6,204 bases of DNA from Calditrichaceae bacterium (lineage in GTDB: Bacteria > Calditrichota > Calditrichia > Calditrichales > Calditrichaceae). The translations under genes were made by a program, and so were the position numbers. The stretch spans positions 1 through 6,204 of the forward strand of contig JAUXGF010000183.1 of assembly GCA_030622395.1 (NCBI GenBank), written 5' to 3'. Shown here piece by piece: positions 5,435 to 6,204 of the stretch; positions within the stretch are counted from its first letter, which is position 1; the number at the start of each line of letters is the position of its first letter. Below the pieces are notes generated by a model, which worked only from the letters and a program-made list of their open reading frames with translations, had not been told where the DNA came from and did not search any database.

Positions 5435-6204
5435 AAAAAGCGCTTATTTTAGGTTCTAACGGCTTGCTTGGGCAAAGCCTTGTAAAAAGGTTTATTAATG
5501 ATTATAAAATATTTGCCGTTTCGCTTGAAGAAGAAAATTATCTAATTGATTTGGATATTACCTATCAAAAAATTGATTTAACAGTTAGAGTCCAGGTTAA
5601 AGAGATACTTAATAAAGTTAAACCTGATGTTATAATTAACACCGCTGCTTTCACGGACGTCGACCGCAGTGAGCTTGAAAGAGAACTATGCTGGGATACC
5701 AATGTAAAGGCGGTAGAAAATGTCATAGAGGGGTGCGAGTCGGTAAAACCGATTTTTGTTCAAATATCTACAGATTATGTTTTTGACGGTATGAACGCTC
5801 CTTATAAAGAAATTGACAAACCCAATCCGCATGGAAATTATGCCCGTAGTAAAACGGCTGCAGAAAATATTATTAAAACAAGCAACTTGGAATATTTGAT
5901 TATCCGCAGCCAGGTATTGTACGGTACGGGAAACAGAGTGCGCCGGAATTTTGTAACCTGGGTTATTGATCAACTTAATAAGAAAAATAAAATTAATGTT
6001 GTAAGCGATCAAGTCGGCAATCCAACTTATGTGCATGATGTAAGCGAAGGAATATTCCGTCTTTTAAAATTGCAAAATTATGGTTTGTTTCATTTATCCA
6101 GTCCGGATAGTTACAGCCGCTATGATTTTGCTTTAAAGATTGCCGAAGTTTTTGAACTTGACGCTAAGTTAATTAATAGAATAAAAAACAGAGACCTAAA
6201 ACAA
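5431..6204 (+). CDS. RmlD-like dTDP-4-dehydrorhamnose reductase (sugar nucleotide reductase), 3' end outside window
   Basis: An open frame of 258 codons from the ATG at 5431 (inside the ATGA overlap with the kinase stop) to the last base of the window, without a stop. It is an extended short-chain dehydrogenase: Rossmann motif 'LGSNGLLG' (7-14), 'DVIINTAAFTDVD' (66-78), 'ISTDYVFDG' (112-120) with the catalytic Ser/Thr region, and the catalytic YxxxK at Tyr137-Lys141 (NYARSK). 'RSQVLYG' (159-165) and 'DQVGNPTYV' (193-201) are typical of RmlD, which reduces dTDP-4-dehydro-rhamnose to dTDP-L-rhamnose with NAD(P)H. The end 'RIKNRDLKQ' matches the segment just before the family's terminal 'RPxxSxL' motif, so about 30 residues are missing. 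Close paralogues act on other 4-keto-sugar nucleotides, so the exact product is not certain; no other rhamnose-pathway genes are in view. Confidence 0.88.
   Translation, partial: MKKALILGSNGLLGQSLVKRFINDYKIFAVSLEEENYLIDLDITYQKIDLTVRVQVKEILNKVKPDVIINTAAFTDVDRSELERELCWDTNVKAVENVIEGCESVKPIFVQISTDYVFDGMNAPYKEIDKPNPHGNYARSKTAAENIIKTSNLEYLIIRSQVLYGTGNRVRRNFVTWVIDQLNKKNKINVVSDQVGNPTYVHDVSEGIFRLLKLQNYGLFHLSSPDSYSRYDFALKIAEVFELDAKLINRIKNRDLKQ

Noticed and set aside
5686..6036. 116-codon open frame on the - strand
   Set aside because: Antisense to the RmlD-like gene, whose motifs are continuous over this stretch.

Overview
The window is AT-rich DNA with tightly packed genes. All gene calls are on the + strand. 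The gene set suggests a member of the Fibrobacterota-Chlorobiota-Bacteroidota (FCB) superphylum, for example Bacteroidota, Ignavibacteriota or Calditrichota. It has a DUF2723/GT117-type membrane protein, a DUF4837-type lipoprotein and a UPF0104-type membrane protein, a combination usual in that group. The phylum assignment is an inference from family content only.

The left part (1-3017) is a probable operon concerned with the cell envelope. It holds the C-terminal third or so of a DUF2723 protein (cut by the window start), a multi-pass lysylphosphatidylglycerol-synthase-TM-like protein 5 nt later, and a DUF4837 lipoprotein whose start lies inside the end of the preceding gene. A small membrane-anchored protein of unknown function appears originally to have started 2 nt after the lipoprotein stop.

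The middle part (3017-3800) is the most informative. A 51-bp direct repeat (3017-3067 and 3750-3800, one mismatch) carries the first 16 codons of that small membrane protein gene. Between the two copies lies a type II toxin-antitoxin module: an intact Unstab_antitox/TIGR02574-type antitoxin (3130-3342) and a ParE/RelE-family toxin (3345-3646) broken by an apparent one-base deletion near 3540-3542. Copy 1 is now a dead 25-codon stub; copy 2 begins the intact gene (3753-4241). So a TA module landed at the start of an operon gene and the gene was rebuilt downstream by duplication of its 5' end. The segment after the toxin stop (3641-3706) folds as an imperfect palindrome that loosely recalls an integron attC site, but the core box match is poor.

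The 4242-4510 intergenic region holds no gene. It has nine tandem AGCNNTC heptamers right after the stop codon, followed by three separate GC-rich palindromes.

The right part (4511-6204) is a second translationally coupled pair: a PfkB-family sugar kinase, overlapping by 4 nt (ATGA) with an RmlD-like dTDP-4-dehydrorhamnose reductase that runs off the window end. Together they point to sugar or nucleotide-sugar metabolism, perhaps for surface polysaccharide.
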